Shown piece by piece: positions 1 to 8,299 of a DNA stretch of 25,518 nucleotides. Within the stretch, counting starts at the first letter, position 1. Each line of letters opens with the position of its first letter. The notes under the pieces were generated by a model. That model worked only from the letters and a program-made list of their open reading frames with translations, had not been told where the DNA came from and did not search any database. The position numbers and the translations under genes are program-made. Source of the stretch: Gymnopus androsaceus JB14 (Eukaryota > Basidiomycota > Agaricomycetes > Agaricales > Omphalotaceae); assembly GCA_009733575.1 (NCBI GenBank), contig ML770014.1, positions 1 through 25,518 of the forward strand, written 5' to 3'.

Positions 1-257
1 TTGCAACAGTGGGAGAAGGGAAAAAAAAATACAAGTTCATCTTCTTCGAAAGTTGAAAGCCCATGCATTTTATATCACTTCCTGATAGTGTACAGCATTG
101 TTGATGACACGAGGAGTTGCTGACAGCAACCATCATTATGTTGAAGGCACTTGAGGCCATCATTTTTGGCGCTACTCTGGCTAACAGCCAGACTAGCTCC
201 AAAAAAGGAAAGTCCGATCATTCTCAAAGTACCATCAATTGGCAACTACAGCTTTGT
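1..257. other. Unassigned sequence at the left edge
   Basis: No family-like coding frame, tandem repeat or terminal inverted repeat was recognised here. The Helitron helicase reading would be expected to continue leftward (minus strand) past its Walker B motif, but I could not find later helicase motifs in this stretch. It may belong to another element or be decayed Helitron sequence. Confidence 0.4.
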
Positions 258-356
258 TCTCTCCAGCATCTCTAGAGTTTTCCAGAGCTCTCTGGAGACT
301 TATTCAATTCTCTGGATGCTCCAGCAGCTCCAGCGAAAATATGGGTTTTGCTGATG
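258..356. mobile_element. MITE fragment, CATCAGCAAAACC family (one end)
   Basis: The right edge ends in GGTTTTGCTGATG (344-356), matching the terminus of the better-preserved copies at 6772-7028 and 20468-20661. The adjoining sequence is rich in CTCCAGAG/CTCTGGAG words, as in the other copies. It abuts the Helitron helicase reading directly after its Walker B motif, so it marks where that gene is broken. The opposite terminus was not found, so this is a fragment or the element is rearranged. Confidence 0.6.
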
Positions 357-1028
357 ATATACTTTTCATCAATAATGAGCAATTGTGCAGCTTTCCATCA
401 TATTTGTATCCGCTGTGCACCATGAGAGCCCAAAGGCACAAAGCCATCTTTACCATCTCTTATTGGAATAGTAACACCATAGTCTAAAGTCCATCCATGA
501 ATACCAAATGCAGCTACACCAGTTGGAGCTAACCATACAACAGGATCACCTTCAGTAATTGACAAGAGGTCATGTAAAGCATGTGTGATTGCTTGAATAA
601 GATAGGTTTTTCCAGTACCAGCTGTTCCATCAACATTGATATAAAGGGGTGGAGGAAGAACTTCAGGATTTTCAAGGAGCTTTTTGAAGTAAGCCATGAC
701 TTGGAGAAATAGAGTTCTCTGAGGTCCCTTTAGTGTGCAATATGAGGCTGGTGGTAGAATCTGGATATCATCATTTGGAGACTCCTTGATCTGGTCTGCA
801 AGCCAATGTGAAGCATCCCTTATAGTTTTGACATAGGGAGAATGTTCATGCCAATCATAGAGCAAATCCATATCACATTGACCAAGATCATGTGCAACTG
901 TATTGTCCATAGCACTATTGGGACCTCTTGCTGCCTCCTGCATCCATTGCAAACACATTGGGCCTTCATCGTTATCTTCATCATGAATAAATTCAGAGTC
1001 AGAGTCAGGCTGGACTGGTTCAGTAGTA
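357..1028 (-). pseudogene. Helitron helicase segment (PIF1-type motifs I-II)
   Basis: This is the most C-terminal recognisable piece of the Helitron protein. An acidic linker (PDSDSEF...DEDNDEG) leads into the PIF1-like helicase domain. Walker A is DGTAGTGKT (about 603-632), motif Ia is WLAPTGVAAF, and after one in-frame TGA at about 398-400 the same frame continues to Walker B, LLIIDE (about 364-381). The reading then runs straight into a MITE end at 356. PIF1-type helicases unwind DNA and in Helitrons are fused to the rolling-circle nuclease. The TGA stands where an Arg codon CGA would suit the family, consistent with a CpG C-to-T change. The upstream end abuts a TA-flanked MITE whose removal restores the frame to the next segment. 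Confidence 0.85.
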
Positions 1029-1254
1029 AGATAGTGGCAAAACAGTTCCGTCCGGCGTCATGTGACTTTACGCAACGTATATTGCCAATGGAACAACAAC
1101 AAGGGCATTTTTAAAAAAAAGAGCCTTGGGCATGGCTAGCGAAAATTGGTCTCTAGCGATGCCCAAGGCCATTTTTTTGAGAAAAGACCTCGTTGTGGCT
1201 CCATAAGTTGAGAGACTGCACGTGACGCCAGACAGAACTGTTCTGCGACTATCT
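1029..1254. mobile_element. 226-bp palindromic MITE with TA target duplication
   Basis: The two halves are inverted copies of each other, roughly 110 bp per arm, meeting near 1140. The outer arm reads AGATAGTGGCAAAACAG on the left and its near complement on the right, and the inner arms carry a matching GCCTTGGGCAT motif. TA dinucleotides flank both ends (1027-1028 and 1255-1256), as expected for a Tc1/mariner-mobilised non-autonomous element. There is no coding capacity. It lies inside the Helitron gene: deleting the element and one TA gives a continuous open reading frame across the site. Confidence 0.88.
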
Positions 1255-1255
1255 T

Positions 1256-1520
1256 AGAGGTTGGAAGAGGATCAATGTGCAAGTGTTCCAGATCAGCGCA
1301 ATCAATAGTATAAGCCAGAGTGTAGTTGTCCCATCCTTCAAGGATATCATCAATCTTTTGGAATGGATGGTGAAGTAGCAGGCGAGCATAACAGTATTTC
1401 ACATAGAGATCTGGTGCCATAACATCAGGAGCATATAGTGGCCATACTCCTACAAAAGGAAGTTTCTGTGAATGCTTGTGAAAGTGATTTCTCCAGTCCC
1501 AATGTGTACTCGTGGCCACG
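1256..1520 (-). pseudogene. Helitron Rep/helicase segment (linker region)
   Basis: This segment reads in one minus-strand frame through HWDWRNHFHKHS and a Tyr/Leu-rich stretch to DPLPTS, the region between the nuclease and the helicase domains of fungal Helitron proteins. It is bounded on the right by the decayed Tc1-like element beginning near 1521 and on the left by the TA-flanked MITE. The frame joins in register to the 1028-357 segment when the MITE is removed. The join to the 3880-3747 segment is less clean because the target duplication of the Tc1-like insertion is degenerate. Confidence 0.75.
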
Positions 1521-2451
1521 GAAAAAAAAACAGTCCAGCAGTCCTGCTTGCATTAAATTTTTTATTTGTATTATATATTAGAAACTAATTGTACATGGGT
1601 CAATACCATAGCTCTCCGAAGAAAACCCGTCTTGTTGGTACCATACAGGCTGTTAAAACAATCCCTGAAGCTGCCAAATTATCCGATATTCCATATGGCA
1701 CTGCAAAAAAAATTTGGCGAAATTTGTGTCAACTGGATCAACCCATAGACAAGGTCACAATGGGCATTGGTCAAAATTAACTGAAGCAACAAGGCAACAG
1801 CTCATTGATACTGTTAGAAACAATTGTTGCATGCCATTTGAAGAGATTGGCAGTTGTGTGGAACCGCAACTTAGTGCGACAACAGTCAGGGACCATCTTG
1901 CGCAAGAAGGCTACCGCCGGTGGGTTGCTTGTAAAGTTCCATACCTCATGGCACTGCAGAAGAGTAAAAGGGAAGTTTGGGGAAAGGAAAAGAAGGGTTA
2001 TAACTGGGCAAAGGTCATTTGGTCTGATGAATGTTACATTTATCTTGATGATTTGAATGGTTGGGTGTTTGTTATGTGTTATGCTGATGAGGAATACAAG
2101 GAAGACAGTTTGAAATCCAACATTTAAACAGTCTAGCCTTCGTGTAATGGTGTGGGCATGCATCATGAAGGGAAAGAAGGGGCCATTGGTGGTCTTGGAG
2201 TACCCATCAGGGAAGGGAGGTGGGATGGATGCAGCATGGTACTGGGATCAAGTTCTGGGACTGGTAATGATGCCATTCTTGGAGGAAATGGAGTCAGAGA
2301 GAGGCAAAGTAGAATTCCAGCAGGATGGCGCACCAAGTCACACTGCAAAATCAATGCTCAAATGGCTCAAAGAGCGCTACATCCCAATCTTTCCACACCC
2401 GCCATCTTCTCCTGATATTAACCCCATTGAACCAGTTTGGCATGAGCTCAA

Positions 2452-3433
2452 TGTTATGACCCAGCCCCCCTACACTTTTTCCAACTAATAACTACCCACA
2501 ACTACTGGGTTATCTTATCTCACAACTATCAACAATCATTTCCAGTCATGTGGATACACTTACATACAGCTGGCATAGCCTTCCCATAGCCTTCACTGGC
2601 TGTACCACAGCCTAATGAGGCTGTATACATGGCCACACCATAGCCTTCACTGGCTGTACCTATAGCCACACCATAGCCTCCAAGAGCTATGCACATAGCC
2701 CACACTCAACTCAATACTTATCCCCATAGCCACTTCATAGCATACCAAGGCTATGTACACTGCCCACTAATATCTGAATACCTAGAATACAGCCTCTCTA
2801 CAGCTTTAGCACTGCCAGAGATATACTACAATACTATTGGATAGTTCTATTATATAGCATAGCCTTACATACAGTAGAAACACTATAAAAGCTGGGCTAA
2901 ATCCACTGTAAAGCCCCAGCTTGAGTATCTTGATTAACTTACTTCTCTTTGAGATTACCATCTTGAAGATATTGAGCTCACTGTCTTGTTTACTTTCTGC
3001 TGTCTCAACTACATTTGATCTCTGATCAAATCTTCCTGTTACCATTACTGTTGACAACCAACTGTCCAGTACTCTCTGGCTATTGTTAGCATTACTGTTG
3101 ACAACCAACTGTCCAGTACTCTCCAGCTATTATCACCATTACCATTGACAACCAACTGTCCAGTACTTATTTACTACTACATCTACTACTGTTGACAACC
3201 AGTGTCCAGTACTTATCAGCTATTACTATTAATACTGTTGACAACCAGTGCCCAGTACTTATCAACTAATAACCTTACTTACAACACTTATTACATCTAA
3301 CAAAGGTACATGTGCTATTTATTGTCTACACATAGTGACTCCCACTGTACATAGACTTACTAATAAGTCTATTGATCCATTGTTTACTTACATATTACAT
3401 TACTTAAGTAGTCTCATAGATTAGCTCCTAACA
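2452..3433 (+). mobile_element. Solo LTR (982 bp), CTCAA target duplication
   Basis: The sequence begins TGTTATGACC and ends CTCCTAACA, giving the TG...CA termini of an LTR. It is flanked by perfect 5-bp repeats CTCAA (2447-2451 and 3434-3438). No gag or pol sequence is present, so this is the product of LTR-LTR recombination. It interrupts the Tc1-like transposase pseudogene in frame. A TATAAAA box lies at 2884-2890. The upstream part repeats a CATAGCC...GGCTGTA motif (about 2575-2760). The part downstream of the TATA box carries a five-copy tandem array (3049-3265). Confidence 0.9.
3049..3265 (+). repeat. Five-copy ~47-bp tandem repeat in the LTR
   Basis: The core GTTGACAACCA...GTCCAGTACT starts near 3049, 3096, 3144, 3191 and 3237, a spacing of about 46-48 bp. 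It lies downstream of the LTR TATA box, so it would be in the transcribed R/U5 part. The core is itself near-palindromic (GTTGACAAC). Confidence 0.85.
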
Positions 3434-3746
3434 CTCAAATCACATTTGAGGAAGCGGAGATATCATGCAGCAACCATGGAGGGTCTAAAGAGTGCAATGA
3501 AGGAGGTTTGGGATGAGATAGAGCTGGAGGATGTTGACAAGTATGTTAGATGGATGGACCACATTTTTGATGCAGTCTTGGCAGCTCACAGAGGCCACAC
3601 AAAATTTGAAGTGGGTAAATGTGTTTTATTGATGTTTATAAAAAATTTTGGTATATATTGAGCGTAGAAAGCAAGTATGAGGAGGTAAAGAAAGAAATTA
3701 CGTGAGAGAATCAAAATGAGCAGGACCACTGGACCGTTTTTTTCTG

Positions 3747-3880
3747 TCACCATGGGTAGCAAACCAGAAGTGAAACTTTCTCAATATCCACACCATTAGA
3801 ATTTTGAGTTAGATTCTTTTCCATATAACGTTCAATAATTGATTTTTGCTCTTGGCTGGAATCCTCAAAATTTAGATAAG
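3747..3880 (-). pseudogene. Helitron segment between two Tc1 insertions
   Basis: A short minus-strand frame reads LNFEDSSQEQKSIIERYM and ends at VCYPW next to the decayed Tc1-like element. When the intact Tc1 element (3883-5532) and one TA are removed, this frame joins in register to the end of the 6707-5535 segment at GNTS. Part of the apparent longer minus-strand frame through 4037 is Tc1 terminal-repeat sequence and not Helitron protein. Confidence 0.75.
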
Positions 3881-3882
3881 TA

Positions 3883-4096
3883 CAGTGGGTCAAAAAATTG
3901 TCCACATGTTTGACACTTTTGTAAAGATCTAGGATTTGCGAGATAGATATTATACATATCAAAAAGTGATTAGTGAGGACTAAAGAGCCCTGGATCCTGG
4001 GTCCATGTACATATCTGGTTTGCCTTGTTTGAATCAAAACTCACTGAGATATAAGCAATTCAATTCAATGACCCATGTGGACAATTTTTTGAGTTT
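3883..4096 (+). repeat. Left terminal inverted repeat of Tc1 element
   Basis: This 214-bp arm starts CAGTGGGTCAAAAAATTG. Its inner end (about 4073-4096) carries CATGTGGACAATTTTTTGAG, which is the outer terminus in inverted orientation. The same arrangement occurs in the right arm. Two candidate transposase-binding sites per arm are therefore present, facing each other. Confidence 0.9.
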
Positions 4097-4252
4097 GTAT
4101 TGTAATAACTTTGCTCCACAATTGTGAGCCCTCATCAATGACATCATGACTCAGACTGTATGGTGATGTCATATAGACATCATAATGATATCATACAAGC
4201 TATCTGACATATATATAAGCATATCTCACTGATTTATGGTTCTAACAAAATT

Positions 4253-5290
4253 ATGAGACCTCTCACACCCTCTCAGAAAGACAATGTCCTCTCTCTGCTC
4301 CACACTGGAGCTTCTACCAGGGAAATCTCTGCTCAGACAGGTGTATCCAAGTCAAAGATTGCTTCTTTGGCAAAAGAAGCACTCCCAGACAAGGAGAGCC
4401 ATCCAGCAGGCCGCCCTAGAATGCTCTCTAATACTGATGAAAATGCTGTCATCAAACAAATCTCCACTGGCAAGGCCAAGAATGCGGTACAGGTGGCCAA
4501 AAACATTAATCCACTCCTCCCCCATCCAGTCTCTACTCAGACCATCAGAAATACCCTTCACAAAGCCAATGTACAACCTCACAAAAAGCAGAAAAAGCCC
4601 AAGCTCACCCCTGGTCACAGGAAAGCTCGTTTGGCATTTGCTCAGAAGTATTTGGAATGGACTGTAGATGATTGGAAGAGGGTTGTTTGGTCAGATGAGA
4701 CCAAAATCAATAGATATGGGTCAGATGGGCAGCAGTATGTATGGGGAAGAAAGGGGGAATCAGTAGGAGAAAGAGGCATCAAGGAAACTGTAAAGTTTGG
4801 GGGAGGAAATATCATGGTGTGGGGATGTATGGGATGGGAAGGTGTGGGGAATTTGGTGGAGGTTGAGGGGAGGATGAATGGGGAGCAGTATGTTGACATT
4901 TTGGATGGCAATCTCTTGGAAAGCATGGAAAATCTCTTGGAAAGCATGGAAAATCTGCTTCTTGATCCAGAGATAGCCATCTTTCAGCAGGATAATGACC
5001 CTAAACACACCTCCAAAGTTGCTGCCAAGTGGTTTGATGACCATGAGATCAACTGTATTGATTGGCCTGCACAGTCCCCTGATCTCAATCCCATTGAACA
5101 TCTCTGGACGACCCTCAAAAACAAACTTAATGAATATGACAAGCCACCCTCTGGAGCTTGGGAGTTGTGGGACAGAGTGGCAGAAAAATGGGGGGAAATT
5201 ACTGAGGAAGATTGTCAGAGGTTAATTAGGACCATGCCAAGAAGGCTCAAAGCAGTTGTGAGTGCATATGGAGGTCATACCAAGTATTAG
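4253..5290 (+). CDS. Tc1-like DDE transposase, intact (345 aa)
   Basis: This enzyme cuts and pastes its transposon at TA sites in the nucleus. The N-terminal half (about residues 1-110) is the bipartite DNA-binding region: one helix-turn-helix around residues 20-40, a GRPR AT-hook-like motif at 53-56, then a second helix-turn-helix. The catalytic domain has Asp148 in VWSDETK, Asp247 in FQQDNDPKH and Glu282 in SPDLNPIEHLW. The Asp247-Glu282 spacing gives DD34E, the classical Tc1 signature. Length matches the family (about 340 aa). The ATG at 4253 is the first start in frame, 157 bases inside the left terminal repeat's inner edge. One oddity is a perfect 24-base tandem duplication that repeats LLESMEN (residues 221-234), just before the second catalytic Asp. 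Base use resembles the surrounding transposons. Activity is plausible but unproven. Confidence 0.96.
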   Translation: MRPLTPSQKDNVLSLLHTGASTREISAQTGVSKSKIASLAKEALPDKESHPAGRPRMLSNTDENAVIKQISTGKAKNAVQVAKNINPLLPHPVSTQTIRNTLHKANVQPHKKQKKPKLTPGHRKARLAFAQKYLEWTVDDWKRVVWSDETKINRYGSDGQQYVWGRKGESVGERGIKETVKFGGGNIMVWGCMGWEGVGNLVEVEGRMNGEQYVDILDGNLLESMENLLESMENLLLDPEIAIFQQDNDPKHTSKVAAKWFDDHEINCIDWPAQSPDLNPIEHLWTTLKNKLNEYDKPPSGAWELWDRVAEKWGEITEEDCQRLIRTMPRRLKAVVSAYGGHTKY

Positions 5291-5318
5291 ACTACCTTTT
5301 CTGTATTTCAATGTGCAT

Positions 5319-5532
5319 ATCAAAAAAATTGTCCACATGGATAATTGAATTGAATTGCTTATATCTCAATGAATTTTAATCCAAACAAGACAAACCAGAT
5401 ATGTACATGGAGCCAGGATCCAGGGCTCTTTAGTCCCCACTAATTACTTTTTTTGATATATATAATATCTATCTTGCAAATCCTGGATCTTTCCGAAAGT
5501 GTCAAGCATGTGGACAATTTTTTGACCCACTG
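5319..5532 (-). repeat. Right terminal inverted repeat of Tc1 element
   Basis: This arm matches the left arm in inverted orientation, with scattered substitutions and small indels. It ends TTTGACCCACTG next to TA. Its inner edge (about 5320-5340) again carries an inverted copy of the terminus. Confidence 0.9.
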
Positions 5533-5534
5533 TA

Positions 5535-6707
5535 GAAGTATTGCCAAGCATTACACACAAGTTTTGATTAACTCTTGAAGAGACTGTAAGAGGACACCAA
5601 AGCAGACACCAAAGCAGGATATGACATGTATCCTGTGCAGAAATGTCATATTCCAACAAAAGTGAATAGCATCTTCTGAAAAGCAACTCCTGCATGAACT
5701 TCATCATCAAGTCAAGTAAGAGCATTGCGCATAATATCTGTATATGATGTAGAGGTTGTTTCTGCCTTGCTAGCATATTTGGCCACATAAGCAATGACTG
5801 CTTCTTGGTTGAAAACAGGTCATATCTATATTTGCTCTCCAACCAAGTATGAATGCTGCATTATGGGAATTTAGGAGAGGATCATTTTGGCGAGTATGAA
5901 ATTCAGCAAAATCACGGCTTGGGTCTTGTGAAAATTCAGATGTTTCATGCTCCTTCTGTGGATATCCAAACTGGCAGTACACATCACCAGTTTCCTTGTT
6001 TTTACAGAGACAGTATGATGCAGTGCATTTGGTATGACACTGAAAGCAGTTTAAACACTGTGCAAGCTCTTGCTTAGTATCTGCAAGATCACTGAAAAGC
6101 ATAGTGGAAGGATGAACAGGAGCTGGAGGACAGGATTGATCAGGATTCCAGGTTGAGACACAATCATCCCAGTAGTCAATAAAATGTTTTGACTTGATCT
6201 GGATTAGATGTATCCAGTCTATCAACAGAAGGTGCATCTTGCAACCACAAGAGCCCATGAACATGACTACTACCCCGGTGCTGCCATTAATAGCACCACC
6301 ACCAATCCTTCACTTTGAACTTGGGCTTTAAAAAGTGCTCAAAATAGATATTGCACCATTTTTGAAAGTAGTAGCCAGCAATTGCAGGATTTCATTGAGA
6401 TCCTTAAGACAAACACAGTATGATGGGCACTTTCAGGCTCTCCTTCTGCATAGTTTGGCATAAACCGATGCAAGTCAGGCCATTGTACATCAGCAGAAGA
6501 AGCTGTAATAAAAGCATGAGGAATACCACATTCAGGAGACCAAATTTGAGCCATAAGATCACTGCATGCCTGGGTCCAAAAAGGTCATGATCCTGGAATA
6601 TCATTGGCAGCACAAGAAACATGTTGAGCCAACTGATCTGCTTCCCCATTGTCTAGCATTTCACGGACATCAGCAACATTCAAAGCACAGTCTGTTGAAT
6701 GTGATGT
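5535..6707 (-). pseudogene. Helitron Rep (HUH nuclease) segment
   Basis: This is the main nuclease part of the Helitron protein. In order on the minus strand it shows ADVREMLDNGEAD, an in-frame TGA at about 6585 (PGS*PFW), then IWSPECGIPHAFITASSADVQ, a family-typical stretch. A frameshift near 6420-6440 and a TAA follow. The HUH motif lies in RGSSHVHGL (His-Val-His at 6257-6265). Then come a Cys-rich segment (CLNCFQCHTKC), NSHNAAFILGWRANIDM, and in a shifted frame the tyrosine segment AYVAKYASKAET (about 5755-5800). A further frameshift precedes YDISAQDTCH, and SSRVNQNLC precedes the Tc1 insertion point. A 12-base tandem duplication of ACACCAAAGCAG lies near 5594-5617. HUH nucleases nick DNA and form a tyrosine link. 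This copy is inactive through stops and frameshifts. Confidence 0.88.
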
Positions 6708-6715
6708 AGTGTACC

Positions 6716-7522
6716 TAGGGTTTGGAGATACAATTTCATTAAACTGAAAACAAATCATAAATTGCATTGCACATCAGCAAAACCTGTATGATGTGGGCAG
6801 TGCTTGAGCAAACTGTCCAGAGTTCCCAGAGTTCCAGTGTCCCAGCACTCAGATGGTCTGGCTGATGCAGGAGAGGGCTCCCAGAAGCTCCCAGAGGCCG
6901 CAAAACTACCTTATTTGGAAATAACTAATGATTCTATATTTCTGACAGCACTGGCAAGCGCTGGCCAGCGCTGGGAATTCTAAGTATTGCTGTGGGAATT
7001 AAAACGCAAAATACAGGTTTTGCAGATGCATTGTACTGCAAAATGTATCACTAGAGCTTGTACTGATACACAATTTAAATCAGTATAGGCTTACAGTTTA
7101 TTTCCAGTCCAAAAATCCCTTAAACTGCTTAGAGTCAGTTTAGTTCAGTACATATTTACACACAGTGGAACCTGTACAGACCCTTCATTATGCCTATATA
7201 AGAAGCTCACAGAGTACTTTTCCTACTTCAATCTTGATCAAGATGCATTTTAATGATATGTACACATTATTAGTACTTCCTATAAGACATTACTTATCTA
7301 GCATTGAAGTAGTGTATAAATGATCAGTTGATATCACTTTATACTAATATAAACCAATTTGAATCTGAGCTGATTTAAACTACATAAATTGTATTGTACT
7401 GCACTGGTCGTATCAGTACAAATACAGTTTAACCAAATTTCAAGAAATCTTGTACTGGTGCAGTTCATGATTTATTGGATTTGGGTCAAATAAATTGTAT
7501 TGTATTGTATCTCAAAACCCTA
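6716..7522. mobile_element. hAT-like non-autonomous element (807 bp)
   Basis: The terminal inverted repeats are TAGGGTTTGGAGATACAAT on the left and the complement of TAGGGTTTTGAGATACAAT on the right. The flanking 8-bp duplications are AGTGTACC (6708-6715 and 7523-7530). An 8-bp duplication with a T/CAGGG terminus is the hallmark of the hAT superfamily. There is no open frame of note inside. About 257 bp of the length is a second, nested MITE (6772-7028), so the original element was about 550 bp. Its removal with one target copy restores the Helitron frame between ...KGASWYT and TSHSTDC. Confidence 0.87.
6772..7028. mobile_element. MITE, CATCAGCAAAACC family, nested in hAT element
   Basis: The left end CATCAGCAAAACCTGTAT and right end ATACAGGTTTTGCAGATG form an imperfect 18-bp inverted repeat. 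The interior has CCCAGAG/CTCCCAG words and a CAGCGCTGG palindromic cluster (about 6952-6974). TGCATTG is present on both flanks (6762-6769 region and 7026-7032) and may be the target duplication, but it is offset by two or three bases from the ends, so I treat it as tentative. There is no coding capacity. Confidence 0.8.
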
Positions 7523-7530
7523 AGTGTACC

Positions 7531-8125
7531 AACTGGCACCCTTCCTACCCTTATCACGCATAATGGTATTCAACACCCAATAGCGGAATCGTGGATGCCT
7601 TGCAAAAGTGGCCACCTTCTAGTCAAAGTAAGTGTGCTGCCCATTCCTGCATAGTAACCTTTGTATCCCTTGAAGCATTAAAGTCTACTTTCCCAGAGGG
7701 AAATAGACTAGGAAATGCATCAATATCAATAGATAGACCAGCATGTTCATTCAAAGGTGCTCCATGCATAGCAGGCATTGTTAAGATTACCGGTTCTTGA
7801 CCTTCACTTGCAGCTGCTCTGAGTTGATCCATTTCTGTTTCACAGTTGATAGGATTGGGAACAAATCCACGAGAATAGAGTGGATCAGCAGAAGCATGAT
7901 CATTATTGCCCTGTGGTGGACCATCCTGCATGGGATTATCTGGTATCTCTTCAACCTCAACATGATGTAACTGTGCATATACAGATTGGGAAACTGGAAG
8001 CTGTTGAACAGCCTCCCAGTCTATAGTTACTCTGCCACTTTGAAAGGATGGATGAATGTTCTCCAAGTATTGCAACCACTTTTCAAAAATACAAGCAGCA
8101 GTAAAATAAGTCTGAATGGCCATTT
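7531..8125 (-). pseudogene. Helitron protein, N-terminal segment
   Basis: This segment reads IQTYFTAACIFEKWLQYL at the right, an acidic/Gln-rich linker, then DAFPSLFPSGKVDF, which matches the FP.LFP region that opens the fungal Helitron helicase-like domain. After AAHLL a frameshift near 7625 moves the reading to ATFARHPRFRYWVLNTIM, the conserved RHPRFRYW motif. It stops at WYT, where the hAT-like element entered. The N-terminal zinc-binding region usually found upstream is not seen. Instead the sequence adjoins a copia-type gag remnant near 8130-8300, so this end is also truncated or rearranged. Confidence 0.85.
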
Positions 8126-8299
8126 TGGCCTTGTGAGATCTGTGTTATTGAATTATTCTGTTGCAATGTTAATGAGTTAGGAGACTTCAATAAAGAAGAA
8201 TTGACTTTCCACTGCATGAATGGGTCCTCATAATCAAATTCAAAATCTTCCATGGTCTCAAAGGATTCAGCTTCCATCTTGAAGTCATTGGGAGCAAGA

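Larger units (their letters stand above)
1595..3644 (+). pseudogene. Tc1-like transposase pseudogene (DD34E), split by LTR
   Basis: The N-terminal part begins MGQYHSSPKKTR and includes a helix-turn-helix-like region. A frameshift near 1705-1725 leads to the frame STGSTHRQGHNGHWSKLTE. The catalytic core shows the first Asp in VIWSDE (about 2020-2035), a second frameshift near 2105-2115, the second Asp in FQQDGAPSHTA and Glu in SPDINPIEPVW, spaced as DD34E. The reading then stops at the LTR inserted after HEL. The C-terminus resumes at about 3439 and ends with AAHRGHTKF, the usual Tc1 tail. With the LTR and one CTCAA removed the frame is continuous. Two frameshifts make it inactive. It is a different lineage from the intact Tc1 element at 3883-5532. 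Confidence 0.85.
1521..3745 (+). mobile_element. Decayed Tc1/mariner-like element with nested solo LTR
   Basis: Short terminal inverted repeats are visible: an A-run followed by CAGTCCAGCAGTCCTGC at 1522-1547, and its near complement GCAGGACCACTGGACCG plus a T-run at about 3720-3743. Between them lies a Tc1-type transposase pseudogene split by a solo LTR (2452-3433). Without the LTR the element is about 1.24 kb, typical of Tc1/mariner. I could not see a clean TA duplication at the ends, so exact boundaries are uncertain by a few bases. It sits inside the Helitron gene. Confidence 0.8.
3883..5532 (+). mobile_element. Complete Tc1-like transposon (1650 bp)
   Basis: The termini are CAGTGGGTCAAAAAATTG and its complement, flanked by the TA target duplication (3881-3882 and 5533-5534). 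Each terminal inverted repeat is about 214 bp (3883-4096 and 5319-5532) and the two are roughly 90% alike by eye. One open transposase gene fills the middle. It inserted into the minus-strand Helitron gene, and removal of the element plus one TA restores the Helitron frame. An intact ORF and complete ends make it the only potentially autonomous element in the window, although the terminal repeats have diverged somewhat. Confidence 0.95.
357..8125 (-). mobile_element. Helitron body, broken by nested insertions
   Basis: A single Rep/helicase-type Helitron gene can be followed on the minus strand in five coding segments: 8125-7531, 6707-5535, 3880-3747, 1520-1256 and 1028-357. Between them lie independent transposons with their own terminal repeats. 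The HUH nuclease motif, the Tyr-containing nuclease segment and the PIF1-type Walker A and B motifs are all visible. Neither Helitron terminus (5' TC end, or 3' hairpin plus CTRR) was identified, and the helicase C-terminal half is missing from the window. The gene is dead: it has in-frame stops, frameshifts and insertions. Confidence 0.85.

Noticed and set aside
3049..3265. CRISPR-like array
   Set aside because: The regularly spaced repeats lie inside an LTR, the spacers are themselves partly repeated, and the organism is eukaryotic.
1521..3745. Exact TA target duplication for the decayed Tc1-like element
   Set aside because: No matching TA pair is visible at the ends of the inverted repeats, so I give approximate boundaries only.
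3747..4037. Longer minus-strand gene of 96 codons
   Set aside because: About half of it (3883-4037) is Tc1 terminal inverted repeat sequence; only 3880-3747 is Helitron-derived.
4642..5101. Minus-strand frames opposite the Tc1 transposase
   Set aside because: They are shadows of the plus-strand gene. They lack family motifs, while the plus frame has the full DD34E core.
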